DNA of 63,326 nt from an uncultured beta proteobacterium (GTDB lineage Bacteria > Pseudomonadota > Gammaproteobacteria > Burkholderiales > SG8-41). Of the stretch, positions 8,206 to 17,570 are shown piece by piece (the first letter of the stretch is position 1; the number at the start of each line of letters is the position of its first letter). Under the pieces are notes generated by a model. The model saw only the letters and a program-made list of their open reading frames with translations, ran no database searches and had not been told where the DNA came from. The position numbers were made by a program, and so were the translations under genes. The stretch is taken from positions 1 through 63,326 of the forward strand of contig CAISJL010000138.1 in assembly GCA_903885665.1 (NCBI GenBank), written 5' to 3'.

Positions 8206-9718
8206 GACCGACCATTTTACGATTGCTGCCATTGATCTGGGCTCTAACTCCTTTCACTGTCAAATTGCACGTAGCGCCGGCAACCAGTTCTACCCACTAG
8301 ATGGCTTGCGTGAGCCCGTGCGCCTTGGGGCCGGCTTAGACGCCGACAAAGTCTTAAGCGAAGAATCCCAAGAGCGCGCCTTACAGTGCTTAGCGCGCTT
8401 TGGGGAGCGTCTGCGCGGACTAGACCGCCATCAAGTGCGTGCTATTGGCACCAACACCTTACGGATTGCTAAAAATGCCCCCGCTTTTTTGCGGCGAGCG
8501 CGAAGCGCTTTAGGCTTTCCAATCGAAGTGGTCGCTGGACGCGAAGAGGCGCGACTGATTTATGTGGGTGTAGCCCACAGCCTACCAGTCACCCGCGAAC
8601 GACGACTGGTGATTGATATTGGTGGTGGTTCAACAGAATGTATTATCGGCACCGGCTATAAACCGTTACAACTAGAAAGCCTGTTCATGGGCTGCGTCTC
8701 CTATAGTCTGCGCTTCTTTCCGCATGGCATGGTGACCAAATCTAATTTCAAAGCGGCAGTGCTAGCAGCGCGCGCTGAATTACAACCAATGGCAGATCAG
8801 TTTTCCAGTGACAACTGGTCACATGCAGTCGGTGCCTCCGGTACTGTGCGAGCCATTGCTGACCTGCTCAAACTGCTAGACTATAGCGATGGTACGATTA
8901 CGCTACCCGGCCTTGAGCGCTTGCGTCATTTACTGATGAAATCAGGTGACATCAATCTACTCGAACTACCCGGACTGCGCGCCGATCGCCGCCCCGTATT
9001 GCCAGGTGGCTTAGCCATTCTCTACGCATTATTTAATGAGTTAGCCATAAGCAGCTTAAGCTTCGCTCCGGGGGCGATGCGTCAAGGCATTCTCTACGAC
9101 ATGCTGGGACGCTTCCACCATCAGGATATGCGTGATGTCACGGCCACCCAATTCATGCAACGCTATCATGTCGATGAACGTCAATTTAGACGAGTCAGTC
9201 AAACTGCAAGCGCCTTATTTGCGCAACTTGATTACGCTGATGATAACGATGCACAACAATTATTACTGTGGGCCACACAATTACATGAGATCGGGATTCC
9301 TGTAGCCTACAGCGGCTATCACCGCCACTCAGCCTACATTATCAGCAATGCCGATATGCCGGGCTTTTCAAAAGATGAGCAGGCGCGCTTAGCCAGCATC
9401 GTGCTCAGTCACCGCCGCTCTTTGCGCAAGACCTTACCAGCTGTCATCGATGATTGCGATCATTCGATCATCCTGGCCTTACGCATTGCAGTGCTACTAC
9501 AGCGTGCACGCCGCGATCAACGCCTACCCATTCCCAAAATTCGCTTACAGTCAAATTGCGCAAGCTTACAATTCGATGCAGCATGGCTCAATACAAACCC
9601 GCTGACTGCAACCGCGTTACGCGAAGAAGTCAAAGAATGGCAAGAAGTCGGCTTCACCCTCAAAATACCTGCGCTTGAGCACGTTGAATTTTTTAACGAT
9701 GACAACGGCGACGAGTAA
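8204..9718 (+). CDS. ppx: Exopolyphosphatase, Ppx/GppA family
   Basis: Hydrolyses terminal phosphates from inorganic polyphosphate (Ppx), with possible pppGpp phosphatase activity as in GppA. The 504-residue length fits Ppx (513 in E. coli). Two actin/Hsp70-like ATPase-fold motifs are clear: AIDLGSNSFHCQIAR at residues 9-23 and VIDIGGGSTECIIG near 143-156. The C-terminal third is an HD-like helical domain (ATQLHEIGIPVAYSG and a later SHRRS). The start is TTG at 8204 with AAAGGA ten bases upstream; this start codon is enclosed by an inverted repeat. ppk1, the polyphosphate synthase gene, lies 0.7 kb away on the opposite strand, so synthesis and breakdown genes converge. Confidence 0.93.
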   Translation: MTDHFTIAAIDLGSNSFHCQIARSAGNQFYPLDGLREPVRLGAGLDADKVLSEESQERALQCLARFGERLRGLDRHQVRAIGTNTLRIAKNAPAFLRRARSALGFPIEVVAGREEARLIYVGVAHSLPVTRERRLVIDIGGGSTECIIGTGYKPLQLESLFMGCVSYSLRFFPHGMVTKSNFKAAVLAARAELQPMADQFSSDNWSHAVGASGTVRAIADLLKLLDYSDGTITLPGLERLRHLLMKSGDINLLELPGLRADRRPVLPGGLAILYALFNELAISSLSFAPGAMRQGILYDMLGRFHHQDMRDVTATQFMQRYHVDERQFRRVSQTASALFAQLDYADDNDAQQLLLWATQLHEIGIPVAYSGYHRHSAYIISNADMPGFSKDEQARLASIVLSHRRSLRKTLPAVIDDCDHSIILALRIAVLLQRARRDQRLPIPKIRLQSNCASLQFDAAWLNTNPLTATALREEVKEWQEVGFTLKIPALEHVEFFNDDNGDE

Positions 9719-9766
9719 ATAGTCGCAATCAGCAATTAAAAAATAATTCGCCTAATTAAATAATTT

Positions 9767-9793
9767 TTAGTAATTATTGGTCATGATTACTAA
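9767..9793. terminator. Weak AT-rich hairpin between the convergent ppx and sixA genes
   Basis: ttagtaat (9767-9774) and attactaa (9786-9793) form an 8-bp stem with an 11-nt loop, followed on the plus strand by a short T run (gtttt). The position between two convergent units suggests a terminator, but the stem has a single G-C pair. Confidence 0.3.
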
Positions 9794-9873
9794 GTTTTAG
9801 CAAGCAAGTATTAGTCGGTCAGTATAATAGGTCAACGTTAGATATCAACGCCGGCGTGGGTACGTATCGCGCT

Positions 9874-10323
9874 CTAGGGTTTAATTAGCCATTGCGGTGA
9901 CAAAACAGCTTTAACTTGGATCTGATCATCTTCTCGCCGCAACCACCAAATTGCGCCTTTTTTCACAGACCACAGCGCAGGCTGACCACTCAAAATCAAT
10001 GCTGCAACAGCGCCAAGCGTTGGTTGGTGACCGACTGCAATCACAGTACCTTCGCCATGCTCCCAATCAACCGCTTCCAGCAGTTTTTCGGGCGTAGTGC
10101 GCGTTGACAATGCCTGATCAATAACAAACTCATCGGTCAAGGCAGAAGCAGTCTGGCGAGTACGTAGCGCTGGGCTAGCAATCACTCGCCAATCATCGCG
10201 TAGCTGTGTTCGCAACCAACGCGCCATCGCGGCAGCCTGATGGGTGCCACGCACACTAAGCTGTCGATCTTCATCGGGTATGCCATCAATAGCGTCCGCA
10301 TGACGCCACAAAATCAAATCCAT
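9874..10323 (-). CDS. sixA: Phosphohistidine phosphatase SixA-like, histidine phosphatase superfamily
   Basis: A short single-domain member of the histidine (phosphoglycerate mutase-like) phosphatase superfamily, 149 residues. The catalytic RH pair lies in LILWRHADA at the N-terminus, and a second conserved segment ASPALRTRQTA plus a late VGHQPTLG give the remaining phosphate-pocket residues. The ATG at 10323 puts the RH motif where SixA has it; the frame is open 15 codons further upstream with no family similarity. E. coli SixA removes phosphate from histidine-containing phosphotransfer domains; for this protein the substrate is inferred only. It follows ppk1 on the same strand with a 55-bp gap and is probably cotranscribed with it. 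Confidence 0.85.
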   Translation of the reverse strand: MDLILWRHADAIDGIPDEDRQLSVRGTHQAAAMARWLRTQLRDDWRVIASPALRTRQTASALTDEFVIDQALSTRTTPEKLLEAVDWEHGEGTVIAVGHQPTLGAVAALILSGQPALWSVKKGAIWWLRREDDQIQVKAVLSPQWLIKP

Positions 10324-10378
10324 ATCAAAATATCCAATATTAAATGGGGCACGCGCCACTCGCAGCACCCATAAAATA

Positions 10379-12484
10379 TCAAGTATCCACTACATTCGAT
10401 AGGTTTGTCAGTAAAAATTGCTGCGCCGAAAACGGCTTAGCACGACGCACAGTACGCTGCGCATACTCGCCCGTGTTATCCATAAACCAGGCTTGCTGAT
10501 TATCATCCAAAAAGGGCCGCAAGCCTTCAGTCATCACACGTTTTTTCAGTTTTTTATCGAGGATAGGGAAGCAAATCTCCACGCGTCCAAAAAAGTTACG
10601 ACCCATCCAATCTGCGCTTGAGAGATACAAATCATCAGCGCCGTCATTAGCAAAATAAAATATGCGCGTATGCTCAAGAAATCGTCCGACAATTGAACGC
10701 ACCCGAATATTATCTGAAAAACCTGTCACGCCAGGGCGCAAAGCACAGACGCCGCGTACAATTAAATCGATGTCTACCCCAGCTTGTGAGGCGCGATACA
10801 AGGCCGCAATAATTTCTGGTTCTAGCAAGGAGTTCATTTTGGCAATAATTCGTCCCTTACGACCAGCGCGAGCATGTGCAGTCTCTTGAGCAATCGCACG
10901 CAACATTTCTTTATGCAAGGTAAATGGTGCTTGCAACAAATGCTTTAAACGCATCGCGCGACCCAGACCAGTGAGCTGTAAAAACAATGCCGCTACATCA
11001 GCACCAATTTCTGGATGCGCGGTAAATAATCCAAAGTCGGTATATAACCGTGCGGTACGATGGTGATAATTGCCGGTAGACAAATGCACATAGCGTCGCA
11101 AACCGGCCACTTCGCGCCGCACCACCATCAACATCTTGGCGTGCGTTTTATGACCAACCACGCCATAGACTACATGCGCTCCAAAATCTTCTAGGCGTTG
11201 CGCCCAATTAATATTGGCTTCCTCATCAAAGCGTGCTTTAAGCTCTAACACTACCGTGACTTCCTTGCCATTGCGCGCAGCTGCAATCAGCTCCTCCATC
11301 AACACCGACTCTGCCCCGGTGCGATATACCGTCATTTTAATCGCCACCACCAAGGGGTCTCCCGCCGCTTGTTTTAAAAAAGTAATCACTGGCTGAAAGG
11401 ACTGATAGGGGTGATGCAACAACAGGTCGGCCTTGCGAATACTGGCAAATATATCTTCAGGAATGTTCATCACCCCTGGTTGAAACGTCGGGTATTTGAG
11501 TTCCGGTCGCTCAACGCTATCGAGCACACTAATTAAACGGGATAGATTGACTGGACCATCCACGCGATAGAGATCTTCTGGGTCGAGTTGGAATTGCTCC
11601 AATAAAAACTGGGTAGTCTGTTCTGAACAGTCTTGTGCCACCTCTAGCCGCACTTCATCGCCATAGTTTCGATGCGGTAATTCACCACGCAACGCCAAAC
11701 GCAAATCCTTCACCTCCTCGTCATCCACAAACAAATCACTATTCCGAGTTAATCGAAATTGATAGCAACCGTTGACCGTCATGCCAGAGAATAATTCACC
11801 AACGTGTTCATGCATAATCGAAGATAAAAATACAAAATCATACTCAGCTTCAGAAACGCCAGCGGGCAGACGAACCACTCGCGGCAATACACGTGGCGCT
11901 TGCACAATTGCAATCCCCGTGTCTCGACCAAACGCATCTTTGCCTTCTAACTCGACTGCAAAATTCAAACTTTTATTGAGCACGCGAGGGAATGGGTGCG
12001 CGGGATCCAATCCAATCGGGGTCAGCACTGGCAGCACATCGCGATTAAAATACTCTTTAATCCATTGCGTTTGTGCGGCGCTAAATTGACGGCGGCGGAT
12101 AAATCGTACCCCAGCAGCTTCTAGCCCTGGTAACACCGCTTCATTGAGCAACTGGTATTGTTGTGCAACAATCTCTTGCACTTGTGTGGCAACTTGCAGA
12201 TAGACCACGTTAGGATGCAAGCCATCTGGGCTGATCGGTGATAGGCCGCTCGCAATCTCAGCATGCAAACCAGCGACCCGCACTTCAAAAAATTCATCTA
12301 AATTACTACTGACAATACACAGAAAACGTAATCGCTCTAGCAGTGGACAATCCGGATTGGCGGCTTGTGCTAGTACCCGACGATTAAACGATAACAGTGC
12401 TAACTCACGATTTAAATATAAATGTGGTCCCATGACTAATTTTGGTATTCGCCTACGGGTTCGAGCTGCTTGTGCTGCACTCAT
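10379..12484 (-). CDS. ppk1: Polyphosphate kinase 1
   Basis: Membrane-associated enzyme that reversibly transfers the ATP gamma-phosphate to polyphosphate chains. The 701-residue product has the four PPK1 domains in order: the helical N domain with NRELALLSFNRRVL, the H domain, and the two phospholipase-D-like catalytic domains. The autophosphorylated His is in GHKTHAKMLMV, and the second conserved His region is near STGNYHHRTARLYTDF. The segments IKMTVYRTG and YLSSADWMGRN complete the ATP site. It lies downstream of yggX (35-bp gap) and upstream of sixA; ppx is convergent. No promoter was recognised directly before it, so it may be transcribed from argA or yggX. Confidence 0.96.
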   Translation of the reverse strand: MSAAQAARTRRRIPKLVMGPHLYLNRELALLSFNRRVLAQAANPDCPLLERLRFLCIVSSNLDEFFEVRVAGLHAEIASGLSPISPDGLHPNVVYLQVATQVQEIVAQQYQLLNEAVLPGLEAAGVRFIRRRQFSAAQTQWIKEYFNRDVLPVLTPIGLDPAHPFPRVLNKSLNFAVELEGKDAFGRDTGIAIVQAPRVLPRVVRLPAGVSEAEYDFVFLSSIMHEHVGELFSGMTVNGCYQFRLTRNSDLFVDDEEVKDLRLALRGELPHRNYGDEVRLEVAQDCSEQTTQFLLEQFQLDPEDLYRVDGPVNLSRLISVLDSVERPELKYPTFQPGVMNIPEDIFASIRKADLLLHHPYQSFQPVITFLKQAAGDPLVVAIKMTVYRTGAESVLMEELIAAARNGKEVTVVLELKARFDEEANINWAQRLEDFGAHVVYGVVGHKTHAKMLMVVRREVAGLRRYVHLSTGNYHHRTARLYTDFGLFTAHPEIGADVAALFLQLTGLGRAMRLKHLLQAPFTLHKEMLRAIAQETAHARAGRKGRIIAKMNSLLEPEIIAALYRASQAGVDIDLIVRGVCALRPGVTGFSDNIRVRSIVGRFLEHTRIFYFANDGADDLYLSSADWMGRNFFGRVEICFPILDKKLKKRVMTEGLRPFLDDNQQAWFMDNTGEYAQRTVRRAKPFSAQQFLLTNLSNVVDT

Positions 12485-12519
12485 ATCATAGCCCTGTATA
12501 AATAGGGCCCCTGCCCAGA

Positions 12520-12792
12520 CTACTTGCTTGGCGCAACGTAGCCTGCTGCAGTATCCGCCCCTTGACCAAAGAAATGTCTCTCCATTTGCTGAGACAAATA
12601 ATCACGTGCTTTTTTATCAGCAAGGCTGAGTCGATTTTCATTGACCAACATTTTTTGCTGTTCCAACCATTGTTGCCATGCTTCTTTTGATACCTCTTCA
12701 AATACCCGTTGACCCAATGCACCTGGATAAGGTGGGTAATCGAGACCTGGAGCTTCTCGTTTTAACTTGATGCAATTCACGTTACGCGCCAT
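12520..12792 (-). CDS. yggX: Fe(2+)-trafficking / oxidative damage protection protein YggX
   Basis: A small cytosolic protein of 90 residues, the usual length of the family. It has the conserved N-terminus [13 protein letters not shown] with the single reactive Cys at position 7, followed by [23 protein letters not shown] and a C-terminal helix ending near QMERHFFG. YggX homologues protect Fe-S enzymes from oxidants and have been proposed to handle ferrous iron. The gene is placed between argA and ppk1 on the same strand; argA-yggX adjacency is common in Burkholderiales. Annotation by family is very secure, the molecular mechanism less so. Confidence 0.95.
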   Translation of the reverse strand: MARNVNCIKLKREAPGLDYPPYPGALGQRVFEEVSKEAWQQWLEQQKMLVNENRLSLADKKARDYLSQQMERHFFGQGADTAAGYVAPSK

Positions 12793-12887
12793 AAAATACC
12801 CTCTGATGATGAAATAAATTTATTAAGGAATGATGACATATTCTTGACAACTGAGCGACACAGCAACATGACTAAACAATTAATACA

Positions 12888-14279
12888 TTACAGTGACTTA
12901 ATCAGCACCACTGACCGCCGCTGATAGTTGTAGAGCTCTTTGCGACTCGGTGGCAGTGCGCTAATTTCAGCCTCTACAAAGCCACGCTCCACAAACCAAT
13001 GCTCAGCACGCGTGGTTAGCACAAACAACTGCTTGAGACGCAAACCGCGCGCGCGCTTCTCTATTGCCGCTAACAGGCGATCACCAGCACCTCGGCCTCT
13101 GAATTCGGGGTGCACCGCCAAGCCCGCCAACTCGCCAGAGCGCTCATCGGAGAACGGATACAAAGCCGCCGAGCCAATAATCATCCGATCATGCTCTAAC
13201 ACCCAAAACCGTTCAATCTCCATTTCGAGTAAGTCACGGTTACGCTTGACTAAAATACCATCCGCCTCCAGTGGTTCAATCAACCGCAATATACCGCCGA
13301 TGTCATCAATCTTTGCATGACGTAAGGTTTCTAATGGGTCTGGCGTGACTAAAGTGCCCACGCCTTTATGGGTAAATAGCTCCAACAGCAGACTGTCATC
13401 TAAGTGCCCAGAAATCAAATGGGTGCGGCCAACACCGTGCTCACAAGCGCGCACTGCGGCCGGTAAGTACTGCTTAATCTCATCGGAGAGGCTGCGCTCA
13501 CGATTTAAAAACGCTTGCGCTTGCCGTACTGTTAATTCGCGTAACAACTCGCCGCGCCGTCCAGTGACCCCAGCAGCCTCAGTTAAGAAAATCAATTTAT
13601 CTGCTTTTAATGCGACTGCAGTGGCTGCAGCGACATCGCCCAAAGTCAGATTAAATACTTCACCAGTCGGTGAGTAACCCAGCGGCGATATCACCACCAA
13701 CTCTTCATCTTTGAGACGACGCTCAATCGCTGCTGCATCAATCTTACGCACCTCACCGGTATGCATTAAATCAACACCTTCGACCACACCATAAGGCCGT
13801 GCCGTCACAAAATTACCACTGGCAACTCGTATATGCGCACCAGCCATCGGTGAGTTTGGCAAACCCATGGAGAGCAAGGCTTCAATTTGCACCCGCAACG
13901 TGCCCGCCACCTCCATCGCAGCTGCCAAAGCTGCCGGATCGGTGATCCGTAACTGACCGGCAAAACGACTAGGGATCTGCTGCGCTTTTAACTTGGCCTC
14001 AATTTGGCGTCTAGAACCGTGCACTAAAACCAACTTAACACCAAGCGCTGCCAGTAAATTCAAATCATGCGTCAGGTGAAAGAAGCGTCCATCGCCCACC
14101 ACTTCACCGCCAAAGGCAATGACAAAGGTTTTGCCGCGAAAGGCGTGAATATAGGGCGCTACCGATTGAAACCAATCGATAAATCGATCTTGGGCGGATA
14201 AGCGTTGCCGCGGTGTCATTAGCGTTGGGGGCACGCCTGCTGCGCTAGTATTTTTTGTTTTTTTGGTAGAAATGTGCAT
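12888..14279 (-). CDS. argA: Amino-acid N-acetyltransferase (N-acetylglutamate synthase)
   Basis: Acetylates glutamate with acetyl-CoA, the first step of arginine synthesis. It is a two-domain protein: an amino-acid-kinase-like domain (about residues 30-300; FRGKTFVIAFGGEVV, LVLVHGSRRQI, LGYSPTGEVFNL) that binds arginine as feedback inhibitor, and a C-terminal GNAT domain (about 310-460) with the acetyl-CoA loop VHPEFRGRGAGDRLL. ATG 14279 gives 463 residues. An in-frame GTG six codons upstream is the alternative; an AAGGGA directly adjoining the ATG is too close to act as a normal ribosome site, so the start is uncertain. It heads the argA-yggX-ppk1-sixA run. argH is elsewhere in the window at 41 kb. 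Confidence 0.94.
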   Translation of the reverse strand: MHISTKKTKNTSAAGVPPTLMTPRQRLSAQDRFIDWFQSVAPYIHAFRGKTFVIAFGGEVVGDGRFFHLTHDLNLLAALGVKLVLVHGSRRQIEAKLKAQQIPSRFAGQLRITDPAALAAAMEVAGTLRVQIEALLSMGLPNSPMAGAHIRVASGNFVTARPYGVVEGVDLMHTGEVRKIDAAAIERRLKDEELVVISPLGYSPTGEVFNLTLGDVAAATAVALKADKLIFLTEAAGVTGRRGELLRELTVRQAQAFLNRERSLSDEIKQYLPAAVRACEHGVGRTHLISGHLDDSLLLELFTHKGVGTLVTPDPLETLRHAKIDDIGGILRLIEPLEADGILVKRNRDLLEMEIERFWVLEHDRMIIGSAALYPFSDERSGELAGLAVHPEFRGRGAGDRLLAAIEKRARGLRLKQLFVLTTRAEHWFVERGFVEAEISALPPSRKELYNYQRRSVVLIKSL

Positions 14280-14441
14280 TCCCTTCTGCCTGAGCACAGC
14301 CTGCGCTCTGACAATTATTCATAGACCAACATTGGTAGACTAATATTGTAATTCGAAAACTATACCTGATTCTGTAACACTCGGAGCAGTTGATTCACCT
14401 CAGATTGCGCGTCCAAGCATTACCTATTGCACAAGATCCAC

Positions 14442-14485
14442 TAAACACCTACCAAACACCTACTAAACACCCGCCAAACGCCTAC
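14442..14485. repeat. 11-bp imperfect tandem repeat, 4 copies, at the rsmE 3' end
   Basis: Units taaacacctac (14442-14452), caaacacctac (14453-14463), taaacacccgc (14464-14474) and caaacgcctac (14475-14485) run head to tail. The last base of the fourth unit is the first base of the rsmE stop triplet on the plus strand. The unit length is not a multiple of three, as expected for non-coding DNA. Confidence 0.85.
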
Positions 14486-15231
14486 TAAAAATCTCCCCAC
14501 AGCACCTGCATTGCTGCGAGCAAAGCCACTGCTGCTGTCTCGGTGCGCAAAATCCGCGGCCCCAATCTAATTGCTTGATAACCACACTCTATTGCACGTG
14601 TAACTTCATCTGCAGTCAATCCTCCTTCAGGCCCAACCAATACCGAAACCGCCGCCCGTCCTTCAGCGTCTCCAGGCAATGGTGCAATTGCTCGCAAATT
14701 GTTTGTGGCCAATGGATCCAACAACAATCCAATCTCTCCATCTGGCAAGGCCTGCTCTACGTATTGTGTATAGCGCAATAATGGCTTAACTTCCGGCACC
14801 ACCAGCCGCCCACTTTGCTCGCACGCCGCAATGACCACCGCTTGCCAATGCGCGATTCGTTTGTCAGCACGCTCGCCACTTAATTTCACTACACAGCGCG
14901 CGCTCAACACCGGTTGCACTGTATTCACCCCTAATTCAACTGCCTTTTGAATGGTGTAATCCATGCGATCGCCCGAGGATACTGCTTGCACCAGATTTAC
15001 CCGCAAGGGCGATTCAGTACGCTCAATACGTAATTGCTCCACCACTAACGATACCGTTTGCTGCTGACATTGCGCAATCTGCGCGTCATAAGCCGTACCC
15101 CTGCCATCAAATAAGATCACTACATCACCGACCTTCAGTCGCAACACATGAGAGACATGATGGGCTTTACGCGCATCGAGCTGACAACGACCATCCGCTG
15201 GTATGGGATCAGGAAAGTAGATTCGAGTCAC
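14485..15231 (-). CDS. rsmE: 16S rRNA (uracil(1498)-N(3))-methyltransferase
   Basis: SPOUT-class enzyme that methylates N3 of U1498 in 16S rRNA with S-adenosylmethionine. The 248 residues have an N-terminal PUA-like domain (RIYFPDPIP, HHVSHVLRLKVGD) and a C-terminal knotted SPOUT domain with the SAM-binding VLVGPEGGLTADEV loop and RLGPRILRTETAAVALLA, both diagnostic for RsmE. The start ATG at 15231 encodes MTRIYFP, the conserved N-terminus. It stands between argA and the photolyase on the same strand, with 140-190-bp gaps on each side. The gap towards argA contains a short tandem repeat. Confidence 0.95.
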   Translation of the reverse strand: MTRIYFPDPIPADGRCQLDARKAHHVSHVLRLKVGDVVILFDGRGTAYDAQIAQCQQQTVSLVVEQLRIERTESPLRVNLVQAVSSGDRMDYTIQKAVELGVNTVQPVLSARCVVKLSGERADKRIAHWQAVVIAACEQSGRLVVPEVKPLLRYTQYVEQALPDGEIGLLLDPLATNNLRAIAPLPGDAEGRAAVSVLVGPEGGLTADEVTRAIECGYQAIRLGPRILRTETAAVALLAAMQVLWGDF

Positions 15232-15373
15232 TGGCGGGCATTTTCATGAGATTGTTAAATTATGCCATAGCTGATCGCAAAAACCTGACTCTCGACCCTC
15301 GCCTCGCTCCTGCATCTTCTTTCCTCCATCACCTATCTACCATCCTTTTATTGTTTGGCCATCCTGCCATCAA

Positions 15374-16828
15374 TCAATCCGATGCCGCTCGCGCTGCTTT
15401 AAATAATGCGAGCGCTTGTAAACGTGCCCGCGCATGATCTACCACTGGCGCCGGATAGTCGCGCCCGATCACCAACCCTGAGGCTGCTTGCTCAATACTC
15501 GACATCAACCATGGCGCATGAATCGTTTTACGGTCACACGCCGCCAATTCAGGCACATACTTACGAATAAAAATACCCTCAGCATCAAATTTTTGAGACT
15601 GGGTGATTGGATTAAAAATTCGAAAATACGGTTGTGCATCACAACCCGTAGAGGCCGCCCACTGCCAACCCCCATTATTCGCGGCCAAATCAAAATCATT
15701 CAAATGCGTCGCAAAATACCGCTCTCCCCAACGCCAATCAACTAATAAATCTTTCACCAAAAAAGAAGCTGCAATCATACGTAAACGATTATGCATATAG
15801 CCGGTTTGATTGAGTTGGCGCATCGCGGCATCAACAATCGGATAGCCCGTCCGCCCCTCACACCAAGCTTTAAACAATTTTTGCTCATTCGGCCATTGAA
15901 TCGACTCGTAATCAACCTTAAAGGACTGGCCCACCACACGGGGATGATGATGCAAAATCATAAAGTAGAAATCGCGCCAAATCAGCTCTGATAACCAAGT
16001 TGCCGCGCCTATATTTGCTTTTTTCTGACACGCCCGCTGCGCACTTGCCACCAATTGCCGAATCGACACCGTACCAAAGCGCAAATGTACCGACAAATAC
16101 GAAGGGCCTTTCACGGCCGGATAATCGCGGCGCTCTTGATAATGCACCATACGCTGCTCAAAATCGGTGAACAATCGTTGCGCTTCTTGCATGCCGCCGG
16201 CAATCCCCAAAGTCTGAATTCCTGTCGCCTCAAAACCTAAATCAGACAATGCCAGTGTTGGCCAGCGCCCTGGTGGCTTGGCACATTGCTGCAAATATCG
16301 CTCGACGGGATAGGCTTTGATATCGTAAGCGGTAAGCTTTTTTAACCACGCGTTTTTATACGGTGTAAATACCGAGAATGGCGTGCCACTTAAGGTCATC
16401 ACCTCATCTTTTTCAAAAATGACTTGATCTTTTCGCGTTAAAAACGCCACCGGTTGCACTGCCCGCTGCAAAGCGTCAGCCACGACACTATCTCTGTCTA
16501 GAGCCGCCGGCTCATAGTCATGATTAGCAAACACCGCATCTACCCCCCACAACGCCGCCAATCGCGGAATGGCAAAGCGCGCGTCTTCATGCACCGCAAC
16601 CAATTGCCCGCCATGGGCCGCTAATTCTTGGGCTAAAGCCTGCACCGACTGCCATATAAACTCCACCCGACGATCCGCCTTGCGCTCTAATGCGCTTAAA
16701 ATCTGGGTATCGTAGACAAATACACAATAGACGCGGCGTGCAGACTTTAAGGCCGCATACAATGCTGCATTATCATATATACGCAAATCACGCCTAAACC
16801 ACATGATTGCAGCATCATATCGACTCAT
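15374..16828 (-). CDS. phrB: Deoxyribodipyrimidine photo-lyase (class I CPD photolyase)
   Basis: Repairs cyclobutane pyrimidine dimers using blue light. The 484-residue protein has the N-terminal Rossmann-like antenna domain (MWFRRDLRIYDNAAL) and the C-terminal helical FAD domain, with GRTGYPIVDAAMRQL, TGYMHNRLRMIAASFL and the DNA- and FAD-contacting WQWAASTGCDAQPYFRIFNP region. The pattern is that of bacterial class I enzymes such as E. coli PhrB (472 residues). An AAGGA lies upstream of ATG 16828 at good spacing. In many betaproteobacteria photolyase genes are controlled by MerR-type light regulators; the MerR gene of this window is 7 kb away and not linked. Confidence 0.95.
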   Translation of the reverse strand: MSRYDAAIMWFRRDLRIYDNAALYAALKSARRVYCVFVYDTQILSALERKADRRVEFIWQSVQALAQELAAHGGQLVAVHEDARFAIPRLAALWGVDAVFANHDYEPAALDRDSVVADALQRAVQPVAFLTRKDQVIFEKDEVMTLSGTPFSVFTPYKNAWLKKLTAYDIKAYPVERYLQQCAKPPGRWPTLALSDLGFEATGIQTLGIAGGMQEAQRLFTDFEQRMVHYQERRDYPAVKGPSYLSVHLRFGTVSIRQLVASAQRACQKKANIGAATWLSELIWRDFYFMILHHHPRVVGQSFKVDYESIQWPNEQKLFKAWCEGRTGYPIVDAAMRQLNQTGYMHNRLRMIAASFLVKDLLVDWRWGERYFATHLNDFDLAANNGGWQWAASTGCDAQPYFRIFNPITQSQKFDAEGIFIRKYVPELAACDRKTIHAPWLMSSIEQAASGLVIGRDYPAPVVDHARARLQALALFKAARAASD

Positions 16829-16926
16829 GATCTATCCTTATCATTAAACCCCCATATGGTATTACAATGGCAATCAACACCGATAGCCTTGTATGATTGT
16901 TGTGTGCCAACAAACACGCGGTATTT

Positions 16927-16998
16927 GTTGATGTGTTGATGTTTACTAGCATTTACTCGTCTTTATTGAACTTATCAAACTTATTGAACTTATTAAAT
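16927..16998. repeat. Stacked short tandem repeats between phrB and yqgE
   Basis: gttgatgt occurs twice without gap (16927-16942). Four 9-bp units follow after 20 bp: ttattgaac (16963-16971), ttatcaaac (16972-16980), ttattgaac (16981-16989) and ttattaaat (16990-16998). The array ends 11 bp before the yqgE ATG, which has no clear Shine-Dalgarno sequence. Confidence 0.85.
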
Positions 16999-17009
16999 AA
17001 GCAACACGC

Positions 17010-17570
17010 ATGACCCACATGAATCTAACCCAACAATTTTTAATTGCCATGCCGGCGATGGCAGATAGTCGATTTGCAAAATCCTTAATTTTGATTTGTG
17101 AACACAATGACAATGGCGCCCTAGGTATTGTCGTCAATCGTCCCATAGACTTAAGCCTGCAAGATCTATTCATCCAACTCAAAATCACATCGCAATTAGA
17201 CCACTTTCAACACACACCTGTACTCTATGGCGGACCAGTGCAAGCAGACCGTGGCTTTGTATTGCATCAGCCGGGTGACACCTGGCAATCCACACTCGCA
17301 GTGAGTGAGGGTGTTGGCTTAACCACCTCTAAAGATATTTTGGAAGCAATTGCCAAAGGTGAAGGCCCTGAACGCTATATCGTATCTCTGGGTTACGCCG
17401 GTTGGGCGCCTGGGCAACTTGAACATGAATTGGGTCAAAATGCATGGCTCACTGTAGATGCAGATTATTCCATCCTATTCACGCACTCTGCAGCAGAGCG
17501 TTTGTCAGCAGCAACCCAATCCTTAGGCATTGACTATGCAACCTTAAGCGATACTGCAGGACACGCTTGA
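17010..17570 (+). CDS. yqgE: YqgE/AlgH family protein (UPF0301)
   Basis: A 186-residue member of UPF0301, with the conserved N-terminal FLIAMPAMADSRFAKSLILIC and GALGIVVNRP, the central VLYGGPVQADRGFVLH and the YAGWAPGQLEHEL motif. Its biochemical function is unknown; the Pseudomonas homologue was once called AlgH for an effect on alginate. The TGA stop overlaps the TTG start of yqgF (TTGA at 17567-17570), the conserved yqgE-yqgF pairing, so the two are translationally coupled. ATG 17010 or the ATG at 17019 may be used. A set of 9-bp tandem repeats ends 11 bp before the first ATG. Confidence 0.92.
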   Translation: MTHMNLTQQFLIAMPAMADSRFAKSLILICEHNDNGALGIVVNRPIDLSLQDLFIQLKITSQLDHFQHTPVLYGGPVQADRGFVLHQPGDTWQSTLAVSEGVGLTTSKDILEAIAKGEGPERYIVSLGYAGWAPGQLEHELGQNAWLTVDADYSILFTHSAAERLSAATQSLGIDYATLSDTAGHA

